Source: Flavivirga algicola (lineage in GTDB: Bacteria; Bacteroidota; Bacteroidia; Flavobacteriales; Flavobacteriaceae). From it: DNA of 64,000 bases. Shown here in pieces: positions 44,147 through 53,892 of this stretch. Each line of letters starts with the position of its first letter. The first letter of the stretch is position 1. The translations under genes were made by a program, and so were the position numbers. The notes under the pieces are model-generated. The model was not told the DNA's origin. It saw only the letters and a list, made by a program, of their open reading frames with translations, and did no database searches. The stretch lies in the NCBI RefSeq assembly GCF_012910715.1, contig NZ_JABBHF010000005.1, positions 186,001-250,000 on the forward strand. The letters run 5' to 3'.

Positions 44147-46627
44147 ATGAAGATTTTTAAGTGGATTTGTTCAACGATTTTTTTAGTAGTGGCAGTTTCT
44201 TTTTTTTCTTGTGATGCTCCTAAAAAATCAACTTCAATAGAAGATCGGAACTTTAATAAAGATTGGCTTTTCTCTAAAGGTTCTTTTGATGAAGGCGCAT
44301 CAATTGATTTTGATGATTCTGGTTGGAGAAAATTAAACTTACCACATGATTGGGCCATAGAAGGACCTTTTGATAGTATTTATAATGCCAGAACAGGTGG
44401 TCTTCCTGTTCATGGTGAAGGCTGGTATAGAAAGCATTTCAGTATAGCTAAAGAAAATAAAGATAAACAGATATCTATTGAATTTGATGGCGCCATGAAC
44501 GAGGCCAAAGTTTGGCTTAATGGCCATTATGTTGGTGAACGCCCTTATGGATATATTGGTTTTGAATTGGATTTAACCAAACATATAAAATTTGATGAAG
44601 ATAATGTGATAGCGGTACAACTAACTCCAAAAGATTTAGCTGCTCGTTGGTATTCTGGAGCTGGAATTTATAGAAATGTTCGATTAAAAATTAATGAAGC
44701 AATTCATATTCCGCAATACGGAACCTTTGTAACAACTCCAGAGGTTTCCAAAGAAAAAGCACTGATAAATATTGAAACTAAAATTGCCAATTTTAGTAGA
44801 ATAGTTTCAGAAGTATTGTTAAAAACGGAGGTTAAAAATGCAAAAGGTGATGTGGTAGCCGAAAATAGTTCAACAATTAAGGTTGATAAAGAATCAACCG
44901 AAAACATTAAGTTAACCGTCAATACCCCAGAATTATGGGATATTACAAGTCCAACATTATATGAAGCTATAAGTACAGTAACCGTAGATGGAAACGTTGT
45001 AGATCGATACACCACTAATTTTGGAATTAGAACGATAGAATTTGATAGAAACAAAGGTTTTTTACTCAATGGAAATTCGGTTGAGTTGAATGGTGTTTGT
45101 ATGCATCATGACCAAGGACCCTTGGGAGCGGCAATTAACTTTAGAGCGAAACAACGCCAAATGCAAATTATGCAAAGTATGGGGGTAAATGCTCTGCGAA
45201 CAAGTCATAATCCGCCTTCTCCCGAAATATTGAAAGCTTGCGACGAATTGGGCATTGTGGTTATTGTTGAAGCTTTTGACGAATGGAAAATAGGCAAAGT
45301 AAAGAATGGCTATAACAAATATTTTGATGAATGGCATGAAACGGATTTGAGGGATATGATTAAGCGTGATCGAAATCATCCATCAGTAATCATGTGGAGT
45401 ATTGGTAACGAGATTTTAGAACAGGCGAAAGCAGATGGATGGAAATTAACCAAACATTTAAATGACATTTGCCATGATGAAGATAATACGAGGCCAACCA
45501 CTATAGGATTTAATCATTTTCCAGCGCCATTTATAAACAAATTAGCAGAACAAGTAGATATCGTTGGGATGAATTATTGGCCAGAGCAGTATAAGTCAAT
45601 TCTTGAAAAGAACCCAGACATGATTGTTTATGGTTCGGAGACTTCATCTTTAACCAGTAGCCGAGGTGTCTACCATTTGCCTATTGAATTTACTCAAAAG
45701 CATGAAACCACTCATGTGAGCAGTTACGACGTTATTGTTGGTCCACCATGGGCTTATGCACCAGATGTTGAGTTTGATGCTCAGGCTAAAGAACCCAGGT
45801 CTTTAGGAGAATTTATCTGGACAGGTTTTGATTACTTGGGAGAGCCTACACCTTATGGAGGGCGAGATAATTCAACAAATGGTTATTGGAATGACGATTG
45901 GCCCGCACGTTCATCGTATTTTGCTCCAGTCGATTTATGTGGCTTTCCAAAAGATAGGTACTATTTATATCAAAGTCAATGGACTACAAAGCCTATGGTG
46001 CATGTACTGCCACATTGGAATTGGGAAGATAAAGAAGGAGAAAAAATTCCAGTATTTGCTTATACCAATGCTGAAGAGGTTGAATTATTTGTAAACGGAA
46101 AGTCCTATGGAAAAAAAGCTAAGGGAAAAGATCTCACAGAAATTCCATCAGAATATCATGATTTTGAACGTGGCATGTACAAATCCAAATATCGTCTTTC
46201 ATGGGATGTGCCTTATCAACCTGGGACACTTAAAGTTGTGGCCTATAAAAAAGGAAAGGAAGTCGCTGCAAAAGAAATAAAGACAGCAGGAGCGCCTGCC
46301 AAAGTGAAATTAATAGCCGATAGAACTCTGATTAATGCAGATGGCAATGATTTATCTTTTGTAACAGTAAGAATAGAAGATGCAGATGGCAATATTTGCC
46401 CAGTGGCAGATAATTTGGTGAATTTTAATATCGAAGGGGAAGGTATATTAGCAGCAGTGGGCAATGGAGATCAAACATCATTAGCTTCTTTTCAGGCTCA
46501 TAACAGAAAAGCATTTAATGGGCTGTGTATGCTTGTGGTAAAATCTACTGAAAAGGCAGGTGAGATAACTATTACCGCAACTTCAGATAAATTAAAACCT
46601 GAGTCCATCACTGTCCAAACAAAATAA
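44147..46627 (+). CDS. GH2 beta-glycosidase lipoprotein
   Basis: The 826-aa protein has a lipobox (VSFFSC, Cys22 area) and GH2 architecture: jelly roll (NFNKDWLFSKG to about 180), Ig-like domain, TIM barrel, then DUF4982/Ig-like domains. The acid/base is the Glu in MWSIGNEILE and the nucleophile is the Glu in MIVYGSETSS. It is a paralogue of the GH2 gene at 22505 but is linked to sulfatases and GH28. Beta-galactosidase or beta-glucuronidase activity is possible. It starts a run of seven same-strand genes with short gaps. Confidence 0.92.
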   Translation: MKIFKWICSTIFLVVAVSFFSCDAPKKSTSIEDRNFNKDWLFSKGSFDEGASIDFDDSGWRKLNLPHDWAIEGPFDSIYNARTGGLPVHGEGWYRKHFSIAKENKDKQISIEFDGAMNEAKVWLNGHYVGERPYGYIGFELDLTKHIKFDEDNVIAVQLTPKDLAARWYSGAGIYRNVRLKINEAIHIPQYGTFVTTPEVSKEKALINIETKIANFSRIVSEVLLKTEVKNAKGDVVAENSSTIKVDKESTENIKLTVNTPELWDITSPTLYEAISTVTVDGNVVDRYTTNFGIRTIEFDRNKGFLLNGNSVELNGVCMHHDQGPLGAAINFRAKQRQMQIMQSMGVNALRTSHNPPSPEILKACDELGIVVIVEAFDEWKIGKVKNGYNKYFDEWHETDLRDMIKRDRNHPSVIMWSIGNEILEQAKADGWKLTKHLNDICHDEDNTRPTTIGFNHFPAPFINKLAEQVDIVGMNYWPEQYKSILEKNPDMIVYGSETSSLTSSRGVYHLPIEFTQKHETTHVSSYDVIVGPPWAYAPDVEFDAQAKEPRSLGEFIWTGFDYLGEPTPYGGRDNSTNGYWNDDWPARSSYFAPVDLCGFPKDRYYLYQSQWTTKPMVHVLPHWNWEDKEGEKIPVFAYTNAEEVELFVNGKSYGKKAKGKDLTEIPSEYHDFERGMYKSKYRLSWDVPYQPGTLKVVAYKKGKEVAAKEIKTAGAPAKVKLIADRTLINADGNDLSFVTVRIEDADGNICPVADNLVNFNIEGEGILAAVGNGDQTSLASFQAHNRKAFNGLCMLVVKSTEKAGEITITATSDKLKPESITVQTK

Positions 46628-46637
46628 ACCTTTTAAA

Positions 46638-48014
46638 ATGAAGTGCCAATTAAAAATAATATTATTCATTTTCTTGTGCATTTCAATAAATGCACAAGAA
46701 AAACCTAATATAATCTTGGTCTTAACAGATGACCAAGGGTGGGCTGACGTTGGTTTTAATGGGAGTACTGATATTCCAACGCCTCATCTCGATAGAATGG
46801 CTTCTCAGGGTGTGATCTTTTCAAATGGTTACGTATCCCATCCTTATTGTAGTCCTTCTAGAGCGGGATTATTAACAGGCAGGTACCAAGCACGTTTTGG
46901 ACACGATTGCAATATGCCATATAAAGAAGAGAATGACGCATCTGTTGGAACTCCATTATCAGAAAAAATGATTTCTGAAGCTTTAAAGGGGCAAGGGTAT
47001 AGAACAAGTGCTATTGGAAAATGGCACGTAGGAGACCATCCAAGTTTATATCCACCAGCTCAAGGGTTCGACCATTGGTTTGGTTTTCCTGGAGGAAACA
47101 TGAATTATTGGGGGTATCCTGCTAATCCTTTACAAACCATATATCGTAACAGAAAAGAAGTTTCCCAAAGTGAATTATCGTACTTAACAGATGATTTTAC
47201 TAATGAGGCTATTGATTTTATTGCTCGAGAAGACGATAGACCTTTCTTTATCTATTTAGCATATAATGCTCCCCATTCCCCAGACCATACCACTAAAGAA
47301 TATCTTGAAAAAACACAGCATATTGAATATGGAGGTAGAAATGTTTATGCTTCAATGGTTAATGCAGTCGATACTGGAATAGGAAAAATAGACTCTACTT
47401 TAATCGCTAATAATATGAAAGAGAACACCATTGTTGTGTTTTTAAGCGATAATGGCGGAAGGGTAGAACATGCCGACAATAGGCCTTTTAGAGGACATAA
47501 AGGGATGTTGTTTGAAGGCGGAATTAAAGTCCCCTTTTTTATCAATTGGCCAAAAAAGCTAAAAGGGAATCAGGTGTATGATAAACCGGTTATTTCCTTG
47601 GATCTGTTCCCTACTTTTTTGCAAGCAGCTCATGGAGATGTTTCCAAAGAAACAGATTTAGATGGTAAAAGTTTGTTGCCTTATATCTCTAATGAAAATA
47701 AAGACAATCCTCATAATATTTTATTTTGGCGTTCTGTTGGAGGATTTGAATATGCGGTGAGGAAAGGAGATTATAAATTGTATAAAAGTGCTTATAAAAA
47801 TAAGACGTTATTATTTAATTTAAAAAAAGATAGCTATGAACGTTACGATATTGCGGACGAAAACCCTGAAATTATAGCGCAGCTCGAGGCAGATTATATA
47901 GAATGGGATTCGAAGAACATAGTGCCAGGTTGGGTAGATCCACATCCTGAAAATGTCATTAAAGAAGAAAAAAGATTACAGAAAAGTCTTAAAAAATCAA
48001 TAAGAAGTAAATAA
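46638..48014 (+). CDS. Family S1 sulfatase, secreted
   Basis: The 458-aa protein has a Sec signal peptide (IFLCISINAQ), metal ligands D31/D32 in LTDDQGWAD, and the formylglycine motif C71-S-P-S-R. IGKWHVGDHP and LSDNGGRVEH complete the site. It looks like the compact arylsulfatase/GalNAc-6-sulfatase-like group. It starts 10 bp after the GH2 gene and lies 10 bp before the next sulfatase, so all are co-transcribed. Periplasmic location is expected. Confidence 0.95.
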   Translation: MKCQLKIILFIFLCISINAQEKPNIILVLTDDQGWADVGFNGSTDIPTPHLDRMASQGVIFSNGYVSHPYCSPSRAGLLTGRYQARFGHDCNMPYKEENDASVGTPLSEKMISEALKGQGYRTSAIGKWHVGDHPSLYPPAQGFDHWFGFPGGNMNYWGYPANPLQTIYRNRKEVSQSELSYLTDDFTNEAIDFIAREDDRPFFIYLAYNAPHSPDHTTKEYLEKTQHIEYGGRNVYASMVNAVDTGIGKIDSTLIANNMKENTIVVFLSDNGGRVEHADNRPFRGHKGMLFEGGIKVPFFINWPKKLKGNQVYDKPVISLDLFPTFLQAAHGDVSKETDLDGKSLLPYISNENKDNPHNILFWRSVGGFEYAVRKGDYKLYKSAYKNKTLLFNLKKDSYERYDIADENPEIIAQLEADYIEWDSKNIVPGWVDPHPENVIKEEKRLQKSLKKSIRSK

Positions 48015-48024
48015 ACATCATAAA

Positions 48025-49686
48025 ATGAAACTTAAAGTTTTTGTTTTATTATTATTAATTATTAATGAAGTAATAGCACAGGAACGTCCTAATATTATAT
48101 TCATTTTAACAGACGATCAATCATATGGTTTATTAGGATGTACGGGTAACAAGACTGTAAAAACACCACATATAGATAAACTGGCAGACCAGGGAATTTT
48201 GTTTACAAACGCTCATATAACAAGTGCCATATGTACACCAAGTAGAATTTCTATTTTGTTGAGTCAATTTGAACGTAAGCACAGTGTGAATTTTAACTCA
48301 GGAACAAGTGTGTCTGCAGAAGCCTGGGAACAGTCTTACCCTGATTTGATGCGAAAAGGGGGGTATTATACAGGTTGGATTGGTAAAAACCATGCGCCTG
48401 TTGGTGAAGGAGGTTATCAAAGTGGCCTCATGGAAAAGAGCTTTGATTATTGGTATGCAGGTCATGGACATTTAGGTTTTTATCCAAAAGACAGGCATAA
48501 AATATTTAATGATGCAATAGCCCATACGCAACCTGAAATTATTACTGAAGGGGTTCGTTCTTTTTTAGATAATAATGAGCGAAGATTAGAAGGGGCTATT
48601 GAATTTTTGGAAAAACGCCCAGAAAATAAACCTTTTCTACTGTCTATAAATTTTAATTTGCCACATGGTGCTGGTACTAGTTCTATGCAATTAAAACCAG
48701 AAGACGATGCTATTTACAAAACGCTTTATCGAGATATGGAAATTCCGCTTCCCGATGGTTATATTGCAAAAGCAGCTATCAAAACCCCGAAATTACCTGA
48801 AGATTTACTTCGTACCGAAGATAGGCAGAAAGGCTATAATTATGTAGATACGCCCGAAGCGACTAAAGAACGCTATATACGTCAGTTGCAAGCCATGACT
48901 GGTATAGATCGTATGGTTGGGAACTTAGTAAAAAAGCTAAAAGCATTAAATTTAAATAAAAATACAATCATAATCTTTACATCAGACCATGGTTTGTTTA
49001 TGGGAGAGCAAGGTTTGGGAGGCAAGGCGCTTTGTTATGAGAAAGTGACCCACGTTCCTTTAATTATTATGGATCCAAGAGTGAAAAAGAAATATAAAGG
49101 AATTAGAAGTAGTGCTTTGGTTCAGAGTATTGACATAGCGCCGACTATGCTTTCGATGGGAAAAATGTCCATCCCATCGACATTTCAAGGAAAAGATATT
49201 TCTGGGCTCCTTAGTGGAGGTACACAGGAGCCACGCAATTATGTATTCACCGAAAATTTATGGTCAACTCAATTTGGTAACCCCCGTTGTGAAGCCGTTC
49301 AAAATAAAGAATGGAAATATATTAGGTATTATGAGAACAATACGTTTTCTGCTAGTAAAAAAATAGCTGCAGCTAAACAGTTGGGAATCAATGAAAACAA
49401 GATGTTATATGCAGTCCATGACACTGATGTTGCGATTTACCGAGATTATATTGAATCACCTTTAAACGGAGAGAAACCTGTTTATGAAGAACTGTATAAT
49501 TTAAGAGATGATCCAGCAGAGTTGAATAATCTTATATATAAACCAGAACATAAAAATGTCCTAAAAACGCTGAAATCCGCTTGGATAAATAAAATTGAGT
49601 TTGCCCGTGGGGAAGAAGCTCCTAAGGTTAACAGGTATACAATTGATAGTCAGTTAGAATCGAATAAAAAAGTACACTTAGAATGA
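48025..49686 (+). CDS. Family S1 sulfatase, secreted (N-sulfoglucosamine-sulfohydrolase-like)
   Basis: The 553-aa protein has a signal peptide (VFVLLLLIINEVIAQ), metal ligands near LTDDQSYG and the formylglycine motif C70-T-P-S-R. WIGKNHAPVGEGGY differs from the more usual GKWH, as Lys-Asn-His. TSDHGLFMGEQGLGGKAL supplies the second metal half. It belongs to another S1 subfamily than its neighbours, so it probably removes sulfate from another position. Confidence 0.94.
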   Translation: MKLKVFVLLLLIINEVIAQERPNIIFILTDDQSYGLLGCTGNKTVKTPHIDKLADQGILFTNAHITSAICTPSRISILLSQFERKHSVNFNSGTSVSAEAWEQSYPDLMRKGGYYTGWIGKNHAPVGEGGYQSGLMEKSFDYWYAGHGHLGFYPKDRHKIFNDAIAHTQPEIITEGVRSFLDNNERRLEGAIEFLEKRPENKPFLLSINFNLPHGAGTSSMQLKPEDDAIYKTLYRDMEIPLPDGYIAKAAIKTPKLPEDLLRTEDRQKGYNYVDTPEATKERYIRQLQAMTGIDRMVGNLVKKLKALNLNKNTIIIFTSDHGLFMGEQGLGGKALCYEKVTHVPLIIMDPRVKKKYKGIRSSALVQSIDIAPTMLSMGKMSIPSTFQGKDISGLLSGGTQEPRNYVFTENLWSTQFGNPRCEAVQNKEWKYIRYYENNTFSASKKIAAAKQLGINENKMLYAVHDTDVAIYRDYIESPLNGEKPVYEELYNLRDDPAELNNLIYKPEHKNVLKTLKSAWINKIEFARGEEAPKVNRYTIDSQLESNKKVHLE

Positions 49687-49787
49687 AACCTGTGAGATTA
49701 AATTCATCTTTAAACATAACAGTAGAACGGTTGTCTTAATCATCAACTTGTCATATCCAATAATTAAAAATCAATACATATAAACAC

Positions 49788-51083
49788 ATGAAAAAAGTTA
49801 TATACATCTTACTATTTGGTTTAACTACTGGTGTTTTTAATGCGCAAAGTCACCCTAACATTGTATTTATAGAATCCGACGATCAGAGTAATCAGGCTCT
49901 GGGTGCTTTTGGAAATCCGTCTATGGTAACTCCAAATATGGACACGCTTGTAAAAGAAGGTGTTTCGTTTACATCGGCTTACAATATGGGCTGTTGGTCT
50001 CCCGCAGTATGCATACCAAGTAGGACTATGCTTTTTTATGGACAGTATTTGTGGGATTCACAAAAAATCAACAAAAAAAATGCACCAATTTCTTTACCCG
50101 AAATATTAAAAGAGCAAGGGTACAATACCTATATGACAGGCAAGTGGCATGCTATGGGGAATCATCCTAATGATATTTTTGACCAAACAGGCTCAATACT
50201 TGCAGGACAACTTAAAACGTATTACACAGATAAAGGACATGCTACAGATCTTGTAGGACATGAAGCTGCTCAATACATAAAAACATACAATAGCGATAAA
50301 CCTTTCTTTGTTTATGCTGCTTTTAATGCACCGCATGTGCCTAGACAAACAGAGCAGAAATATTACGATTTATATCCTACCAATAAGGTTGAACTTCCAC
50401 CAAGTGTGGCCGATGACAGTCCATTAAACCCCAATATAAAATACAATTATACCAAAGCCCCATTAAAAGCTAAAACTATGAAATCCAGAGTGCAGCAAAA
50501 CAATGCGATGGTTACTCACATGGATGAACGTATTGGTGAGATATTAAAAGCTTTAAAGGAAAAAGGAATGTATGATAATACAATTATTGTTTTCATGTCC
50601 GATCACGGTATCAGTTTTGGGGAAAATGGTGTTGCTGGTAAAGTATGCCTTTATGAACCAAGTGTTACGGCACCACTTATTATAAAGGCGCCAAACATTG
50701 CTGCAAATAAAAGAATAAATGAAAGGGTGTATCTTCAAGATGTACTCCCAACCTTATTGGAATTAGCCGATGTTAAAACTGAAGCTAATTTTGATTTTCA
50801 AAGTTTGAATCCGCTTATCAATGAAACCAATAAGGCCAGAGAATCTATTTATCTGGCTATGTTTGATGACCAAAGAGGGATTATTTCAAATAATAATAAG
50901 CTTATTATTTACCCAAAAACGGGCGATGTTGAACTATATGATTTAGAAAAAGATCCCTGGGAAACAACAAACCTTAAAGACTCTAAAAAAGGAAAAAAAG
51001 AATTTAAGAAACTCCATAAAGAGCTCATGAACTGGCAAGAAAAAGTGGGAGATACTGTAAACTTAAAATTTATAAAACTCTAA
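49788..51083 (+). CDS. Family S1 sulfatase, secreted
   Basis: The 431-aa protein has a signal peptide (LLFGLTTGVFNAQ), metal ligands D31/D32 (ESDDQSNQ) and the formylglycine motif C75-I-P-S-R preceded by GCWSPAV. TGKWHAMGNH and MSDHGISFGENGVAGK complete the active site. Together with the enzymes at 53893 and 56937 it shares the motif SDxQ...NMG-x-W/F-S, a group of related sulfatases in this locus. It ends 10 bp before the first GH28 gene. Confidence 0.95.
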   Translation: MKKVIYILLFGLTTGVFNAQSHPNIVFIESDDQSNQALGAFGNPSMVTPNMDTLVKEGVSFTSAYNMGCWSPAVCIPSRTMLFYGQYLWDSQKINKKNAPISLPEILKEQGYNTYMTGKWHAMGNHPNDIFDQTGSILAGQLKTYYTDKGHATDLVGHEAAQYIKTYNSDKPFFVYAAFNAPHVPRQTEQKYYDLYPTNKVELPPSVADDSPLNPNIKYNYTKAPLKAKTMKSRVQQNNAMVTHMDERIGEILKALKEKGMYDNTIIVFMSDHGISFGENGVAGKVCLYEPSVTAPLIIKAPNIAANKRINERVYLQDVLPTLLELADVKTEANFDFQSLNPLINETNKARESIYLAMFDDQRGIISNNNKLIIYPKTGDVELYDLEKDPWETTNLKDSKKGKKEFKKLHKELMNWQEKVGDTVNLKFIKL

Positions 51084-51093
51084 AGTGTTTATT

Positions 51094-52476
51094 ATGAAAA
51101 AATGCCTGCTATTTTTATTTATTACTACATCCATTTACGCTAAAGATTTTAATGTAAGAGATTTTGGAGCAAAAGCAGATGGAGTTAGTCTGGACACCCA
51201 ATCTGTGCAAGAAGCTATAGATGCATGTACTAAAAATGGAGGAGGAAGGGTGATTATACCTTCAGGGAAAACTGTGCTTATTGGTACTATTTATTTAAAA
51301 GATTTTGTGACGCTACATATTGAAAATGGAGCAACCTTATTAGGTAGTACAAATATAGATGACTATGCTACAGATACACATAAGAACATGTATAAAAACG
51401 AGCCTCATATGGACCGCTGTTTAATTTTTGCCCAAGGAGCAACATCTTTTGCTATTGAAGGTTATGGTACTATAGATGGCAATGGTTATTTTAAAAACTT
51501 TACTAGGGAAACTGGTAGACCTATGCTTATAAGGTTTATGAATAGTAATAATATTCATTTAAAAGATGTGACTATTAAAAACCCTGCAGCTTGGACTTCA
51601 GCATGGCTATATTGCAATAATATTGTTGTAGATGGTATAACAATACATAGTAGAGCAAATAATAATGGGGATGGGTTAGATTTTGACGGCTGCACAAATG
51701 TACGAGTATCAAATAGTTCTTTTGATACTAGTGATGATTCTATTTGTATTCAAGCGTCATTACAAGATAAGCCCAGTAAAAATATTGTTGTTACCAATTG
51801 TACTTTTACGAGCAAATGGGCTGGGATGCGTATTGGATTGCTTTCTAGGGGAAATATAGAATCCGTTACTGTTACCAATTGTACGTTTAATGATATTGAT
51901 GATTCAGGCTTAAAAATTCAGCTAAATGAGGGTGGGGAAATGAAGCAAATGACTTTTTCTAATCTAGTCATGAAAAATGTACCGAGGCCTATTTTCATGA
52001 CTTTTGCACAACAAAAAGCATGTGTGGATGCTCCCGAAGCCATGTACCCCATGAAGGCGATGCATCATTTTATTTTCAATGGTATTATAGCAGATAATAG
52101 AGGTCTTGATAAAAATTCAGCTATTTTTATTACAGGGATGCCCGATAATTATATTACAGATATTCAATTAAATAATATTCAAATGACTGTTTCTGGAGGA
52201 GGAACAGAGGAAGACGCTAAAAAAACAGAGTTTAAGGAGTATACTTTAGATGTTTTAGGTGGTTGGTGGCCAGAGTTTCATTTAGTGGGAACGCTTCCTG
52301 CTTATGGTATTTTTGCACGTCATGTTAAGAGCATTTCTATCAATAATGTCCAGGTTAATACCGTAAAGGAAGACCAAAGACCACCTATAGTTTTTGATGA
52401 TGTTATGCATAGTGATATTCAAAATACAAAAGCTAATAATTCTTTAATAAATAGAGCTAAATACATAAATCAATGA
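51094..52476 (+). CDS. GH28 polygalacturonase-like glycosidase, secreted
   Basis: This is 460 aa from ATG 51094. A GTG nine bases earlier would not change the signal peptide. It is a parallel beta-helix with a pectate-lyase-3-like N-terminus (VRDFGAKADGVSLDTQSVQEAI) and GH28 sites: NNGDGLDFDG (first Asp), TSDDSICIQ (Asp pair) and WAGMRIG, where the usual His of GHG is absent. The family hydrolyses alpha-galacturonide links by inversion. In a sulfatase-rich locus the substrate may be a modified uronan. Its stop overlaps the next GH28 start. Confidence 0.88.
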   Translation: MKKCLLFLFITTSIYAKDFNVRDFGAKADGVSLDTQSVQEAIDACTKNGGGRVIIPSGKTVLIGTIYLKDFVTLHIENGATLLGSTNIDDYATDTHKNMYKNEPHMDRCLIFAQGATSFAIEGYGTIDGNGYFKNFTRETGRPMLIRFMNSNNIHLKDVTIKNPAAWTSAWLYCNNIVVDGITIHSRANNNGDGLDFDGCTNVRVSNSSFDTSDDSICIQASLQDKPSKNIVVTNCTFTSKWAGMRIGLLSRGNIESVTVTNCTFNDIDDSGLKIQLNEGGEMKQMTFSNLVMKNVPRPIFMTFAQQKACVDAPEAMYPMKAMHHFIFNGIIADNRGLDKNSAIFITGMPDNYITDIQLNNIQMTVSGGGTEEDAKKTEFKEYTLDVLGGWWPEFHLVGTLPAYGIFARHVKSISINNVQVNTVKEDQRPPIVFDDVMHSDIQNTKANNSLINRAKYINQ

Positions 52477-53870
52477 CAAACTTCAAACTCTTTATAATTG
52501 GGCTGTCGGTTTTAATACTTGCTGCTTGTAATCATAAAACAACAACATATACTATTACAGATTATGGAGCAAAAGGTGATAGTCTCACTATAAATACAGC
52601 CTTTATTCAAAAAGCAATAGATGTTTGTTTCCAAAATGGAGGCGGTACCGTTTTTATTGAAAATGGTATTTACTTAAGTGGTACTATTCTCTTGAAAAAC
52701 AATGTCACTCTTCATATTTCAGAAGATGCCAAGTTAGTTGGAAGTTCTAACCCCCAGGATTACCAAAGTATCGATACTTTTGTTGATGCTACGGGTCAAG
52801 AACGTGGAAATTGTTTAATTGGTGCTACAGATGCTTCCAATATTGGTATTTCAGGTAATGGGATCATTGATGGTAATGGGAAAGCTTTTTTGCATAAAAA
52901 TATTCAACAAAAAATAAAAGAATTAGGCATTGATAAGAGCGAACAGAAAAAATTTGGCGCCAACCGTCCTTTTTTACTTCGTTTTGTACGTTCTAGCGCT
53001 ATAAAACTAAAAAATGTAAGCTTAAGACAACCAGCCGCATGGACCTGCCATTTCTATCAGTCTAAAAATATTGAAGTGGATAGCATTAGTATATACAGCC
53101 ATGCTCATCATAATAACGATGGCATAGATTTAGATTCAAGTCACGATGTCGTAATTACCAACAGCCACATCGATACTGGAGATGATGCTATTTGCGTAAA
53201 AGCGACTTCGGCATTGCCGACTCACCACGTAAAAGTAAGCCGATGTAAACTAAAAAGTGATTGGGGGGCTCTTAAGTTTGGTACAGAATCCATGGGTGAC
53301 TTTTACGCTATTTCGATTAAAGATTGTGAAATTTATAACACTAAGGGTGGGGGGATAAAACTCTTAAGTGTAGATGGAGCCAATATTTATGATATTGAAA
53401 TTGATAACATTAAGATGAACAAGGTTGACATGCCCATTTTTATTCGTTTGGGAGAACGTCTTCGTACGTATAGAAATGCAGAAAAACTATCCGTAGGTTC
53501 TATTAAAAATGTCCATATAAAAAATATCACGGCAACTACTCAGAATTTAGAAAATTCAAGGGTGTCCTCACCTTCAGGAATTTTTATAACAGGAACTCCA
53601 AACCATAAGATTGGTTCGGTTTTTTTAGAAAATATCTCGATGGTACTTCCAGGAAGTGAAGAAAATTTGGTGCTAACAGATGTAGAAGAGCAAGAAACTG
53701 CTTACCCTGAGTTTAGTTTTTTTAAAACTTTGCCAGCTTATGGCTTGTATGGTAGGCATATAGATACGCTTCAGCTTTCAAAAGTAAATTTTAAGCTGAA
53801 GGCTAAAGATATTAGAGAGAAAGAGGTCTTTGAGGATGCGGATGTCATTTTAATGACAGATAAAAAATAG
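52473..53870 (+). CDS. GH28 polygalacturonase-like lipoprotein
   Basis: The 465-aa protein overlaps the previous gene by ATGA, which suggests translational coupling. The signal has a lipobox (VLILAAC, Cys19). The beta-helix shows YGAKGDSLTINTAFIQKAI, HHNNDGIDLDSS, DTGDDAICVKA and WGALKFGTES. The two GH28 proteins are paralogues with different anchoring, which suggests sequential or linkage-specific cleavage of the same polymer. Confidence 0.9.
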   Translation: MTNFKLFIIGLSVLILAACNHKTTTYTITDYGAKGDSLTINTAFIQKAIDVCFQNGGGTVFIENGIYLSGTILLKNNVTLHISEDAKLVGSSNPQDYQSIDTFVDATGQERGNCLIGATDASNIGISGNGIIDGNGKAFLHKNIQQKIKELGIDKSEQKKFGANRPFLLRFVRSSAIKLKNVSLRQPAAWTCHFYQSKNIEVDSISIYSHAHHNNDGIDLDSSHDVVITNSHIDTGDDAICVKATSALPTHHVKVSRCKLKSDWGALKFGTESMGDFYAISIKDCEIYNTKGGGIKLLSVDGANIYDIEIDNIKMNKVDMPIFIRLGERLRTYRNAEKLSVGSIKNVHIKNITATTQNLENSRVSSPSGIFITGTPNHKIGSVFLENISMVLPGSEENLVLTDVEEQETAYPEFSFFKTLPAYGLYGRHIDTLQLSKVNFKLKAKDIREKEVFEDADVILMTDKK

Positions 53871-53892
53871 ATTAAAAAGAAATTTACTGTAT

